Source of the DNA: Streptomyces rishiriensis
GTDB lineage: Bacteria > Actinomycetota > Actinomycetes > Streptomycetales > Streptomycetaceae
DNA: 64,000 nucleotides
NCBI RefSeq assembly: GCF_030815485.1
Contig: NZ_JAUSWV010000002.1
Span: 3,906,001-3,970,000 of the forward strand
Direction: 5' to 3'
Shown: one piece after another, positions 36,031 through 44,731 of the stretch
Layout: the number at the start of each line of letters is the position of its first letter
How positions within the stretch are numbered: the stretch's first letter is position 1
Made by a program: the position numbers and the translations under genes
The notes under the pieces: model-generated
What the model was told of the DNA's origin: nothing
The model's database searches: none
Seen by the model: only the letters and a program-made list of their open reading frames with translations

Positions 36031-37698
36031 TCATCCCGCACGCCGGTGCTGTTTGGGACGAGATCGTTTCTCGACGTACATGCGTTCGTCGGCGGACTTC
36101 AGCACTTCGTCCGCGGTCATCCCGCAATGTGCCCAGCCGATGCCGAAGCTCGCGCCCACCCGCACGGCCCGGCCCTCGGCGCGGATCGGCTGGATGATCT
36201 CGTTGCGCAGCCGTACGGCGAGGTCGGCCGCGTCGGCGCGGCCGAGGCCGTCGGCGAGGATCACGAACTCGTCGCCGCCGAGCCGGGCGACCGTGTCGCC
36301 GTCGCGGACCTGGCGGGAGAGCCGGCGGGCGACCTCGATGAGGACCGCGTCGCCCGCGTTGTGGCCGAACCGGTCGTTGATCGACTTGAAGCCGTCGAGG
36401 TCGCAGAAGAGGACCGCGAGCCCCTTGGCGCCGTCGTCGCGGCCCTCCTCCGGGGCCGCGGTGTGCACATGGTGGTCGTAGCCGTCGAAGGTCTCGGTGC
36501 CGCCGGGCCGGTAGTCGAAACCGTGCCCATTGGCGTCGAAGGCGGCGTGACCGTAGGCCGTGTCCATGGCGTCGACGGCGGCGGGGAGGGTGGACTGCGG
36601 GCGCTGACAGAGCCGGGCGGAGAGCCGCGAGCGCAGTTCGGCGGAGTTCGGCAGGCCGGTGAGGGAGTCGTGCGAGGCCCGGTGGGCGAGCTGGAGCTCG
36701 CGGCGCTTGCGGTCCTCTATGTCCTCGACGTGGGTGAGGAGGAAGCGGGGCCCGTCGGCGGCGTCCGCGACGACGGAGTTGCGGAGGCTGACCCAGAGGT
36801 AGGTGCCGTCCCGGCGGCCGAGGCGGAGCTCGGCGCGTCCGCCCTCGGCGGACGTGCGCAGCAGGGTGCCTATGTCCTCGGGGTGCACGAGGTCCGAGAA
36901 GGAGTAACGGCGCATCGCGGAGGCGGGGCGGCCCAGCAGGCGACACAGGGCGTCGTTGGTCCGGAGTATCCGTCCGTGCTGGTCGCCGCCCATCTCGGCT
37001 ATCGCCATGCCGGAGGGGGCGTACTCGAAGGCCTGCCGGAAGCTTTCCTCACTGGCGCGCAGGGCCTGCTGATCGCGCTCGAGCCGGACCAGTGCCCGCT
37101 GCATGTTCGCACGTAGACGCGCGTTGCTCACCGCGATGGCGGCCTGGAAGGCGTACATCTGGAGGGCTTCGCGCCCCCACGCGCCGGGCCGCCGGCCGTT
37201 GCGCGGCCGGTCCACGGACAGGACGCCTATCAGCTCACCGCAAGCGCCTCCGCTACCGGGCACGGCGGGCATGTACATCGGGGCGAAGAGGCGGTCCGAG
37301 GGGTGCCACTCGTCTTCGAAGCGGGGCGCGGGTCCGTCGGTGTACCACTGGGGCACGTCGTCGTCGTCGAGGACCCAGCCCTCGGTGTGCGGTATGAAGA
37401 TCAGGTCGCCCCAGGCCTCACCCATGGCGAGGCGCCGGTCCCAGGATTCACGCGAGCCGACCCGGCCCGTGATGAGGGCCTCGGCAGCCGGATTGCCGGC
37501 GAAGGCGGCGACCACGAGATCGCCGTCGGGGCGCACGAGATTGACGCACGCCAGCTCGTACCCGAGTGCCGTGACCACGCCGTCGGCGACGGTCTGCAAG
37601 GTGTCGGCCAGACTGCGGGCCGTGTTCATGTCGGCCATGACCTGGTGCAGCTGTCGCAGGGACGCAAGGCGGACGTAGGGCTCCGACTCGGTCTCCAT
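36031..37698 (-). CDS. cdgB: Diguanylate cyclase CdgB (GAF-PAS-GGDEF)
   Basis: 555 aa c-di-GMP synthase. Order: a GAF domain (about 20-195), PAS (about 216-330; FEYAPSGMAIAEM), then GGDEF (about 336-545). The active site GGDEF is intact at 474-478, and the product-inhibition I-site RDGD (R465-D468) sits five residues before it, so the enzyme should be active and feedback-controlled. An insertion of about 55 His- and Gly-rich residues (370-425) interrupts the GGDEF domain before the catalytic half. CdgB is a developmental regulator in S. coelicolor and a BldD target (established). ATG 37698 with GGAGG about 9 nt upstream; a longer upstream frame has no support. Confidence 0.93.
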   Translation of the reverse strand: METESEPYVRLASLRQLHQVMADMNTARSLADTLQTVADGVVTALGYELACVNLVRPDGDLVVAAFAGNPAAEALITGRVGSRESWDRRLAMGEAWGDLIFIPHTEGWVLDDDDVPQWYTDGPAPRFEDEWHPSDRLFAPMYMPAVPGSGGACGELIGVLSVDRPRNGRRPGAWGREALQMYAFQAAIAVSNARLRANMQRALVRLERDQQALRASEESFRQAFEYAPSGMAIAEMGGDQHGRILRTNDALCRLLGRPASAMRRYSFSDLVHPEDIGTLLRTSAEGGRAELRLGRRDGTYLWVSLRNSVVADAADGPRFLLTHVEDIEDRKRRELQLAHRASHDSLTGLPNSAELRSRLSARLCQRPQSTLPAAVDAMDTAYGHAAFDANGHGFDYRPGGTETFDGYDHHVHTAAPEEGRDDGAKGLAVLFCDLDGFKSINDRFGHNAGDAVLIEVARRLSRQVRDGDTVARLGGDEFVILADGLGRADAADLAVRLRNEIIQPIRAEGRAVRVGASFGIGWAHCGMTADEVLKSADERMYVEKRSRPKQHRRAG

Positions 37699-38062
37699 AT
37701 GTTTCGCCCTCCCCCCGAGACTTCGCAGCGAATCAAGGGTTGTCTTCGGCGTAACGTCGCTTCTGGTGCTCTGTTGTCTGTGTGTGTCTCCTTGTGACGC
37801 CTCCGCCACTGAATCACAGCGCGCTGCCCACTCGGTACACAGGGTCAACAATTAGTGCTTCTTGTGACTCAAGTCACAGCTGAACGTGAACATTTGAGTG
37901 GAGTTTCCGCGTTTTCCTGTGTGTTTCCTGAACACGCACAGGCACGAACAGGTCCGGGCGGGCGCCGAACGGGATCCGGGGCCGATCGGTCCACGGTCCT
38001 ACGACCGTACTCGGGCGGAGGTCCGATGCGGCGGACACCGGACGGACACTAGCGTTTCTGAC
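37699..38062. other. Divergent control region between cdgB and the flavin reductase gene
   Basis: 364 bases with no gene. It holds a 16-bp perfect palindrome TGTGACTCAAGTCACA at 37863-37878. The half sites TGAC/GTCA recall BldD boxes, but the spacing is 4 rather than 5 nt, so another regulator is equally possible. Confidence 0.5.
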
Positions 38063-38653
38063 ATGTCCCCAGACCTACTCGAGCCGGCCGCGCTCACCAC
38101 CGTGTCCGAGACTCCCTCCAGGCATGCTGAGGGAGTGAGCAACGACGAGTTCCGCGCCGCCATGTCCCGGCTCGCCGACGGCGTGGTCCTGGTGACCGCC
38201 CGGGAAGCGTCCCTCGACCCGGACGACCCCGGGGCGCCCGACGGCGAGGACGTCGGCATGACCGCGACGGCGTTCATGTCGGTCTCCCTGGACCCGCCCC
38301 TGGTCCTGGTCGGTCTGCGCACGGGCTCCCGCATGGACGACCTGCTCGACGAGCAGCCCCTGTGGGCGGTGTCGGTGCTCTCCGAGAACCAGCGGCACAT
38401 CGCGGGCCGCTTCGCCATGAAGGGCCGTATCAGCGACCGGCTGCTCTTCGAGGACCTCCCCCGCGTCCGCGGCGAGGTCACCGGCGCGCCCCTGGTCGAC
38501 GGCGCCCTGGCGACCCTGGAGTGCCGCACCGAGCAGCGGGTCACGGCCGGCGACCACACCCTGGTGATCGGCCGCGTGCTCACCGCGTCGGCGCCGAACG
38601 CGGACGGCGGCCCGCTGATGTATTTCCGGGGCCGTTACCGCCAGTTGGGGTGA
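38063..38653 (+). CDS. Flavin reductase family protein
   Basis: 196 aa FMN-binding protein of the flavin reductase-like (HpaC/NtaB) family. Seen: FRAAMSRLADGVVLVTA, GMTATAFMSVSLDPPLVLVGL (flavin site) and a C-terminal PLMYFRGRYRQL. It gives reduced flavin to a monooxygenase, or is a FMN/F420 protein; no monooxygenase lies beside it. ATG 38063 follows TAGCGT by 7 nt, so leaderless. GTG 38135 would drop a 24-residue extension. Confidence 0.86.
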   Translation: MSPDLLEPAALTTVSETPSRHAEGVSNDEFRAAMSRLADGVVLVTAREASLDPDDPGAPDGEDVGMTATAFMSVSLDPPLVLVGLRTGSRMDDLLDEQPLWAVSVLSENQRHIAGRFAMKGRISDRLLFEDLPRVRGEVTGAPLVDGALATLECRTEQRVTAGDHTLVIGRVLTASAPNADGGPLMYFRGRYRQLG

Positions 38654-38703
38654 CACGGGAAATGCCGTGGCCACCGGACGAACGGTCCGCCTAGGCTGCC
38701 CGC

Positions 38704-39180
38704 ATGAAGACGTCAGGGCCCCGCCTCGAGAAAGTCACCCCCTCGAATTTCGAGGCCGCGACCGGCATTCGGGTACGCCCCGGCCAGGAGTTCGCGGTCT
38801 CTCCGGTGATGCAGTCGCTCGCGGAGGCCCATGTCCATCCCGCGGGGGTCGCCTGGCCACGGCTGATCGTGGACGGCGACCGTCCCGTCGGCTTTCTGAT
38901 GGCCTTCCTCGACATCGACTGGAACGGCCGCGGCGACGGCGGCCCGATCCGCTCCGGGCTGTGGCGGCTGAACATCGCCGCCGCCGAACAGGGCCGCGGC
39001 TACGGCCGGTTCGCCGTGGAGTCCGTCGCAGCGGAACTGCGCCGCCGGGGCACCGCGGAGATGTACGTGACCTGGCACGAGGGCGAGAACGGCCCCGCGG
39101 ATTTCTATCTCGGACTGGGCTTCCGGAAGAGCGGGGAGACCAGCGAGGGGGAGACGGTCGGCGTCCTCGCCCTGGACTAG
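38704..39180 (+). CDS. GNAT family N-acetyltransferase
   Basis: 158 aa acetyltransferase. Acetyl-CoA motif AEQGRGYGRFAVESV (about residues 90-105) and GLGFRKSGE at the end. The substrate is unknown; a polyamine or amino-compound acetylase is possible. TAGGCT lies 6 nt before the ATG, again a leaderless layout. Downstream of a flavin reductase; no operon shared. Confidence 0.85.
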   Translation: MKTSGPRLEKVTPSNFEAATGIRVRPGQEFAVSPVMQSLAEAHVHPAGVAWPRLIVDGDRPVGFLMAFLDIDWNGRGDGGPIRSGLWRLNIAAAEQGRGYGRFAVESVAAELRRRGTAEMYVTWHEGENGPADFYLGLGFRKSGETSEGETVGVLALD

Positions 39181-39258
39181 CCACCGCTCCCGTTCGCAGG
39201 GCACGCCGAACAGGTCGCGCCGCGCCTCCCACCGCCGGGGCCGGAAGGTCCCGGCGGA

Positions 39259-39687
39259 TCAGCCCCAGTCCCGGCCGTCCCGGCCGCGCTTCGTCTGCGA
39301 GCGCTGCTTCTTCTCCCGCAGCCGGCGCTCGTTGATCCCGCGCGGGATCCGGGTGGGCCGGCGCGGCTTGGGCGGCGGGGCGGTGGCCTCCGCGAGGAGC
39401 GCCGCGAGGCGCACGGCGGCGGTCTCGCGGTTGCGCCACTGGGAGCGGTGCTCGGAGGAGCGGACGGTGACGACGCCTTCGACCAGCCGACCGGCCAACC
39501 GCTCGAGCGCCCGCGCCTTCCACACCTCGGGCAGGGCCTCGGTGCGCGCGAGGTCGAAGCGGAGCTCCACCTGCGAGTCGCTGGTGTTGACGTGCTGCCC
39601 GCCCGGCCCCGAAGACCGCGAGAAACGCCACATGAGCTCGGCCTCGGGAAGCGAGACGGAGCCGCGGACGAGATAGGGACCAGACAT
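39259..39687 (-). CDS. arfB: Peptidyl-tRNA hydrolase ArfB-like
   Basis: 142 aa ribosome-rescue hydrolase of the ArfB/YaeJ family. The catalytic GGQ motif is at residues 29-31 (SGPGGQHVN), followed by a basic C-terminal tail (PPKPRRPTR, RRLREKKQRSQ) that normally enters the empty mRNA channel. ATG 39687 preferred over 39696 for RBS spacing. It stands alone. Confidence 0.92.
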   Translation of the reverse strand: MSGPYLVRGSVSLPEAELMWRFSRSSGPGGQHVNTSDSQVELRFDLARTEALPEVWKARALERLAGRLVEGVVTVRSSEHRSQWRNRETAAVRLAALLAEATAPPPKPRRPTRIPRGINERRLREKKQRSQTKRGRDGRDWG

Positions 39688-39842
39688 GCCGACCATGTTC
39701 CCGCTCGTGGCGTCCCCACGTCACGCGAATATCCGCGGAACCCGTCACGGGGTCATCTTGGTAAAGAAAGTAAAGAAGCGCGGTGTGGCGGGGAACCTTC
39801 AGCACCCTTCGCTGCGTTCATAGGGATAGCTGTAGCTTCGTG

Positions 39843-39866
39843 CCCGTACGAAGCCCCCGTACGAAG
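39843..39866 (+). repeat. Direct repeat upstream of the TerD gene
   Basis: CCCGTACGAAG twice (39843-39853, 39856-39866), period 13, followed by CGTACG. It may be part of a regulator site for the TerD gene 30 nt downstream. Confidence 0.5.
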
Positions 39867-39896
39867 TCGTACGCAACGAGGGAAGGACTCCCAACC

Positions 39897-40472
39897 ATGG
39901 CTGTAAGCCTGTCCAAGGGTGGCAACGTCTCGCTCACCAAGGAGGCTCCGGGCCTGACCGCCGTCACCGTGGGCCTCGGCTGGGACGTCCGCACCACCAC
40001 CGGCACGGACTTCGACCTCGACGCCTCGGCGATCGCGGTCAACCCCCAGGGCAAGGTCTACTCCGACGGTCACTTCGTCTTCTTCAACAACAAGCAGACG
40101 CCGGACCAGACCATCGTCCACACGGGCGACAACCGCACCGGCGAGGGCGCGGGCGACGACGAGGCGATCAACGTCAACCTGGCCGGTCTCCCGGCCGACG
40201 TCGAGAAGATCGTCTTCCCGGTCTCGATCTACGACGCGGAGAACCGCTCGCAGAACTTCGGCCAGGTCCGCAACGCCTACATCCGCATCGTCAACCAGGC
40301 CGGCGGCGCCGAGATCGCCCGCTACGACCTCTCGGAGGACGCGGCCACCGAGACGGCCATGGTCTTCGGCGAGCTCTACCGCAACGGCGCGGAGTGGAAG
40401 TTCCGCGCGGTCGGCCAGGGCTACGCGTCGGGCCTCGTGGGTATCGCCCAGGACTTCGGCGTGAGCGTCTGA
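39897..40472 (+). CDS. TerD-family stress protein
   Basis: 191 aa TerD/calcium-binding domain protein (AVSLSKGGNVSLTKEAPGL, GWDVRTTTGTDFDLDASA, ending AQDFGVSV). Members are linked to tellurite and oxidative stress and, in Streptomyces, to differentiation. Acidic loops (DGH, GDDEAINVNL) fit Ca2+ binding. RBS GGAAGGA 9 nt before the ATG. No other ter genes nearby. Confidence 0.93.
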   Translation: MAVSLSKGGNVSLTKEAPGLTAVTVGLGWDVRTTTGTDFDLDASAIAVNPQGKVYSDGHFVFFNNKQTPDQTIVHTGDNRTGEGAGDDEAINVNLAGLPADVEKIVFPVSIYDAENRSQNFGQVRNAYIRIVNQAGGAEIARYDLSEDAATETAMVFGELYRNGAEWKFRAVGQGYASGLVGIAQDFGVSV

Positions 40473-40499
40473 GTCCTGCGCCCACGCGCACGCCTCATC

Positions 40500-40528
40500 G
40501 GAGCCCTCGGCCACCGGCCGGGGGCTCC
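40500..40528. terminator. Bidirectional terminator between terD and the sigma factor gene
   Basis: A 13-position stem (40500-40512 with 40516-40528, one G-T pair), 3-nt loop, between convergent genes. Confidence 0.85.
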
Positions 40529-40535
40529 GCGGGCT

Positions 40536-41405
40536 TCAGCGGGCGAGCTCGGCCGGTTCGTCCAGCCGGGTCAGCTTCCGCGGGTTCCTCATCAGATAGA
40601 CCCGGGTGATCAGGCCGTCCTCCACCACGACGCTCACCACGGTCGGCTCGCCCTCGATCTCGAACCGGCCCGCGGGCGCCCCGTTGAGCCACACGGTCGT
40701 CGTCTCGAACGCGGCCACGGCCGGCCGGCCCGCCCGCGCGAGCAGCGCCGCCACCGACTCGACCCCGTGGACCGGGGCCTGCACCGCGGGCGCGATCCCG
40801 CCGCCGTCGGCGATCAGCACCACGTCCGGCGCCATCACCTCCATCAACTCGTGCAGCCGCCCGGTGCGCAAGGAGGCCAGGAACCGCTCCACCACGACCT
40901 GCTGTTCCGTCCGGCTCACCTGCATCCGCGGCCGCCGGGCCGCCACGTGCTCGCGGGCCCGCCGCGCGATCTGCCGTACCGCGGCCGAGGACTTGCCCGT
41001 CGCCTCGGCGATCTCGCCGTACGCCAGGTCGAAGACCTCACGGAGCACGAACACCGCCCGCTCCGTCGGCCCGAGCGTCTCCAGGACGGTCAGCATCGCG
41101 ATCGAGACGCTCTCCGCGAGCTCGACGTCATCGGCGACATCAGGGCTGGTCAGCAGCGGCTCCGGCAGCCACTCGCCCACGTACTCCTCGCGGCTGCGCG
41201 ACAACGCGCGCCGCCGGTTGAGCGCCTGCCGGGTGACGATCCGGACGAGGTACGCCCGCGGGTCACGCACCTGGGCGTGGTCTACGTCGGCCCACCGCAG
41301 CCAGGACTCCTGAAGCACGTCCTCGGCGTCGGCGGCCGACCCGAGCAACTCGTAGGCGACCGTGAACAGCAGACTGCGATGGGCGACGAAAGGGGACTCG
41401 GTCAT
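40536..41405 (-). CDS. ECF41-group RNA polymerase sigma factor (SigJ-like)
   Basis: 289 aa ECF sigma factor with region 2 (YELLGSAADAEDVLQESW), region 4 (GEIAEATGKSSAAVRQIARRA) and a C-terminal SnoaL-like extension. ECF41 hallmarks seen: WLPEP at 79-83 in the linker, a DGGG motif and NPRKL (274-278, family NPDKL). In this group the extension acts as a built-in modulator instead of an anti-sigma. It overlaps the carboxymuconolactone decarboxylase-like gene by 4 nt (ATGA), the usual ECF41 partner. Confidence 0.93.
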   Translation of the reverse strand: MTESPFVAHRSLLFTVAYELLGSAADAEDVLQESWLRWADVDHAQVRDPRAYLVRIVTRQALNRRRALSRSREEYVGEWLPEPLLTSPDVADDVELAESVSIAMLTVLETLGPTERAVFVLREVFDLAYGEIAEATGKSSAAVRQIARRAREHVAARRPRMQVSRTEQQVVVERFLASLRTGRLHELMEVMAPDVVLIADGGGIAPAVQAPVHGVESVAALLARAGRPAVAAFETTTVWLNGAPAGRFEIEGEPTVVSVVVEDGLITRVYLMRNPRKLTRLDEPAELAR

Positions 41406-41980
41406 ACCGTCGACGCAGCCCGGGACTCCGCAGGACGCGCCGCCAGCGGAAGCTCGCACACCTCGGAGTAGCCCTGCGACGTGATCCCGTGCGCGGTGTT
41501 GCTCCTGGTCGACAGGTTGGCGAAGCCGATGAACAGGGTGAGTTCGACCAGCGCCGCCGGGCCGAGCCGCTCGAGCAGCCGCGCCGACAGCTCGTCGGTG
41601 ACGGTCGTCGGCGTGTTCGTCATGGCCTCGGCGTACTCCAGCACGTCCCGCTCCAGCGGCGTGAACACGTCCGCCTCCCGCCAGCGCGGTACCTGGCTCG
41701 CCTTGGTCAGGTCCAGGCTCTGGTTCAGCGCCATGAAGTAGTTGATGTCGAGGCACCAGCTGCACCCGACCTGCGCGGCGACGGCCATGTGCGCGAACGT
41801 CTTGAGGCTCTCGTCGGCCGCGTTCCACGACGCCACCTTCTCCGAGATCTCCTGGCTGGACAGAGCAACCTCGGGGTTGTTGAACACCACCTCGAGGGGC
41901 TCGGGCACGGCGCCGAGCTGTTTGATCAGATCCTCCCGCATCTCGGTCGGAAGCTCGGCCTTCGGGATACGCGGTGTCAT
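41402..41980 (-). CDS. Carboxymuconolactone decarboxylase-family (AhpD-like) protein
   Basis: 192 aa CMD/AhpD-fold protein. The redox pair Cys73-x-x-Cys76 lies in VGCSWCLDI, so a disulfide or peroxidase-related role is possible. It is the first gene before the ECF41 sigma factor and probably also its target; in this family the sigma factor recognises a promoter before the CMD gene. ATG 41980 has AAGGAG 6 nt upstream. The 230 nt upstream contain a 9-bp tandem repeat. Confidence 0.9.
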   Translation of the reverse strand: MTPRIPKAELPTEMREDLIKQLGAVPEPLEVVFNNPEVALSSQEISEKVASWNAADESLKTFAHMAVAAQVGCSWCLDINYFMALNQSLDLTKASQVPRWREADVFTPLERDVLEYAEAMTNTPTTVTDELSARLLERLGPAALVELTLFIGFANLSTRSNTAHGITSQGYSEVCELPLAARPAESRAASTV

Positions 41981-42066
41981 GCTGTTCTCCTTGTCCGGCG
42001 GCCCGTTGGGCCTGTCGGGCTCGTGGGCTCGTGGGCTCCTTGGGCCGTGGGCCCGTTGCCACCCGT

Positions 42067-42129
42067 CTGTTCGGCCTGTTCGTCGTGTTCGATGTGTTCG
42101 TCGTGTTCTTCGTGTTCGTCGTGTTCGGC
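42067..42129. repeat. 9-bp tandem repeat upstream of the CMD gene
   Basis: Seven units of a 9-bp word (KTGTTCGTC type), some degenerate. Read leftwards they encode a His/Glu/Asp-rich stretch (AEHDEHEEHDEHIEHDE) in an open frame 41977-42162 that overlaps the CMD start by 4 nt. Confidence 0.75.
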
Positions 42130-42212
42130 ATGAAGACACCGCAGGCGACGCGGATGTGACACCGGGCAGGACCGCCGCGTGCGGCCGGGGCCGCCCGACT
42201 AGCGTGCTGTCC

Positions 42213-43205
42213 ATGCTCCTCAGCCCGCTCCCGCTCACCGCCGACCACGACATCCCCGGGCCCCTGCTCACCGAACTCACCGCTCTCTACGCCTCCCAGC
42301 ACGCGTTCCACGCCCTCAGCGGCGACTTCCCGGACCCGGACGACATCCGGCCGGAGCAGGTGGCGGCGGCGCTCGCCCGCGAGTTGGCGCACGAGGGTGT
42401 GGAGGTACTGCTCGCCCGCAGCCGGGGCCGGCTGGTGGGGGTCGTGGTCACGCTCGACCGGCATCCCGACCCGGCCGATCCCGATCCGTGGGTCGGGTTG
42501 CTGATGGTGGACGCGGCCGCGCAGGGGCAGGGCCACGGCAGGCGGATCGTCCAGCAGGTCGAGGACCGCTTCCGGGCGGCCGGTCGCGACGCCCTACGGC
42601 TCGCCGTGCTCGACGCCAACGGCACGGGGCTCGCCTTCTGGACCGCCCTCGGGTATCAGGTCATCGGTCACCGGCCCGACCTTCGACTCGGCCGGCCCTG
42701 CGCCGTGTTGCGCAAGCCGCTGCGCAGGTCCCGGCGTGCGGCCCGGGTCGCCGTCGTCGATCCGCAGGGCGCCGTCCTGCTCTTCCGCTATCACGACGCC
42801 GACGTCGGCATCCACTGGGCGCTGCCCGGCGGCGGGCTGGAGGAGGGCGAGTCGCCGCCCGAGGGGGCGCGGCGCGAACTGCGCGAGGAGACCGGGTGGG
42901 CGGACCTGGAGCCGGGACCGCTGCTGTGCACCTGGGAACACGACTTCACGCGCATGGGCATCCTGGTGACCCAGTACGAGCACATCTACGTCTCCCCCGG
43001 CCCGCGTCGCGAACCCGGCGGGGCCGACCTCGCGGCCGAGCACGCCAGGGACGGCATCCTCGGCTGGCGCTGGTGGACGCGTGAGGAGCTCGCGCGGGAG
43101 GCGGAGCCGGTGTGGCCGCCCGGCCTCGCCCGGCTGCTCGACGCGTGGGAGGCGGAGAGCGGCCACCGTCGTCCGGGTCCGGGTCCGGGTCCGCACCCGG
43201 CGTGA
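42213..43205 (+). CDS. GNAT-Nudix fusion protein
   Basis: 330 aa with two enzymes in one chain. Residues 1-165 form a GNAT acetyltransferase (VDAAAQGQGHGRRIVQQV acetyl-CoA motif, ANGTGLAFWTALGY). Residues 175-310 form a Nudix hydrolase with an intact Nudix box at 207-229 (G-x5-E-x7-RELREETGW). The tail is GPGPGP from a 6-bp repeat. Substrates are unknown; coupling of acetylation with pyrophosphate hydrolysis is inference. ATG 42213 follows TAGCGT by 7 nt (leaderless). Confidence 0.88.
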   Translation: MLLSPLPLTADHDIPGPLLTELTALYASQHAFHALSGDFPDPDDIRPEQVAAALARELAHEGVEVLLARSRGRLVGVVVTLDRHPDPADPDPWVGLLMVDAAAQGQGHGRRIVQQVEDRFRAAGRDALRLAVLDANGTGLAFWTALGYQVIGHRPDLRLGRPCAVLRKPLRRSRRAARVAVVDPQGAVLLFRYHDADVGIHWALPGGGLEEGESPPEGARRELREETGWADLEPGPLLCTWEHDFTRMGILVTQYEHIYVSPGPRREPGGADLAAEHARDGILGWRWWTREELAREAEPVWPPGLARLLDAWEAESGHRRPGPGPGPHPA

Positions 43206-43209
43206 CGGC

Positions 43210-44673
43210 TCACGGGTGCGCGGGCTTGCCCTCCCCGTACAGCCAGTCCGCCCAGATCGTGTCGAAGTCCTCGTCCGGCGCCTGTTCCTCGACGTAGGCC
43301 GTGAAGTCGTCGGTCGCGGCGCTGCCGTGGCGGTGGGCGGCGGCCCAGCCCTGGACGATGTCGTGGAAGGCGTCGTCGCCGACCGTCTGACGGATCCGGT
43401 GGATCACCATCGCGCCGCGCAGGTAGACGGGGGTGTCGGAGACGTGTGCCGCGCTCGTCGGCTTCGCGGGCGGGAACGCCCACAGGTCCTCGTACTCGTC
43501 CTCGCCGTGGCCGTACAGCTCCGTGAAGGTCTCCTCCGCCGTGGCGCCGCCCTCGTCCTCCGTCCACAGCCACTCGGCGTAGGTCGCCAGGCCCTCGTTG
43601 AGCCACATGTCCTGCCAGCTCTTCGGCGTGACGGAGTCGCCGAACCACTGGTGGGCGGTCTCGTGGACGAGGGTCACGGTGTCGGGGGCGCCGGGGTAGA
43701 CGGGACGGTTCTGGGTCTCCAGGGCGTATTCGACGTCCTCGGGGCGCTCGACGATCGCCCCGACGGAGGAGAACGGGTAGGGGCCGAAGCGGTACTCCGC
43801 CCATTCCATGACCTCGGGGAGCCGGGCGAGCACCTTGCGGCTCGCGGCCACCTGGGACGGATCCACGGCGACGTACACCGGCAGCCCGCCCTTCGCCGCA
43901 GAGCCGGTGCCGGTGCCGGTGGAGCGAGGGACGGTGGAGCGGGTGACGGTGTAGCGGCCGATCGCGAGGGTCGCCACATAGCTCGCCATCGGTTCGGCGG
44001 TGTGCCAGGCGAAGGTCGTGCGGCCGTCGTCCGTTGTCGTCGTACGGCGCAACTCGCCGTTGGAGACGGCCGTCAGGCCCTTCGGGACGGTGACGGCGAT
44101 GTCGTACGACGCCTTGTCGGAGGGGTGGTGGTTGCCGGGGAACCAGGCCATGGAGCCGGTCGGCTCGCCGAGGGCGAGCGCTCCGTCCGCGGTGCGCAGC
44201 CAGCCCTCCTTCGAGCCGTCGGGGTCGGTGATCGTCCGAGGGCTGCCGGAGTAGCGGACCCGGACCTCGAACGTCTTCCCGTCCGACAGGGCGCCGGACG
44301 GCCGGACGATCAGCTCCTGGCCTTCCCGCCGGAACTCGGCCGGATCGCCCCCGACGGTCACCTCCTCCACCTTCATGCCCGCCAGATCCAGGTCGAAGGC
44401 GGCGAGGTCCTCGGTCGCGCGGGCGGTGACGACGGCGGTGCCGGTGAGCTCGTCGCCGTCGGGGGTGTAGGCGAGGGTGAGGCCGTAGTGGGAGACGTCG
44501 TAGCCGCCGTTGCCCGCCTCGGGGAAGTACGGGTCACCGACGCCAGGCGCGCCCGAGACGTCCCGGGCCTGGGCGCCCGAGGTGTCCGGCGCGCCTTCGT
44601 CGTCGCACGCGGTCAGGGCGAGCACGAGCGTCGCGGCGGCCACCGCGGGGACAAGACGCACGGATCGGGACAT
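43210..44673 (-). CDS. M1-family metallopeptidase lipoprotein
   Basis: 487 aa exported zinc aminopeptidase. The signal peptide ends with lipobox LTAC (C23), so it is anchored to the membrane. Zinc motif H337-E338-x-x-H341 (HETAH) and second Glu E360 (NEGLATYAEW); the GxMEN exopeptidase motif is not obvious (EYALETQNRP near residue 315), a possible variant. ATG 44673; TAGGAT lies 7 nt before it on the minus strand. Divergent from the 44732 gene. Confidence 0.9.
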   Translation of the reverse strand: MSRSVRLVPAVAAATLVLALTACDDEGAPDTSGAQARDVSGAPGVGDPYFPEAGNGGYDVSHYGLTLAYTPDGDELTGTAVVTARATEDLAAFDLDLAGMKVEEVTVGGDPAEFRREGQELIVRPSGALSDGKTFEVRVRYSGSPRTITDPDGSKEGWLRTADGALALGEPTGSMAWFPGNHHPSDKASYDIAVTVPKGLTAVSNGELRRTTTTDDGRTTFAWHTAEPMASYVATLAIGRYTVTRSTVPRSTGTGTGSAAKGGLPVYVAVDPSQVAASRKVLARLPEVMEWAEYRFGPYPFSSVGAIVERPEDVEYALETQNRPVYPGAPDTVTLVHETAHQWFGDSVTPKSWQDMWLNEGLATYAEWLWTEDEGGATAEETFTELYGHGEDEYEDLWAFPPAKPTSAAHVSDTPVYLRGAMVIHRIRQTVGDDAFHDIVQGWAAAHRHGSAATDDFTAYVEEQAPDEDFDTIWADWLYGEGKPAHP

Positions 44674-44731
44674 GTCAGTGATCCTATGGGGACGACCGGC
44701 CTCGGCGCGGAGGCGTGACACCATCGCCTAC

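Noticed and set aside
37863..37878. Calling the cdgB palindrome a BldD box
   Set aside because: The half-site spacing is one base short of the TNAC-N5-GTNA layout.
41977..42162. Annotating the His/Glu-rich frame as a gene
   Set aside because: No RBS; generated by the 9-bp repeat. Kept only as a finding.
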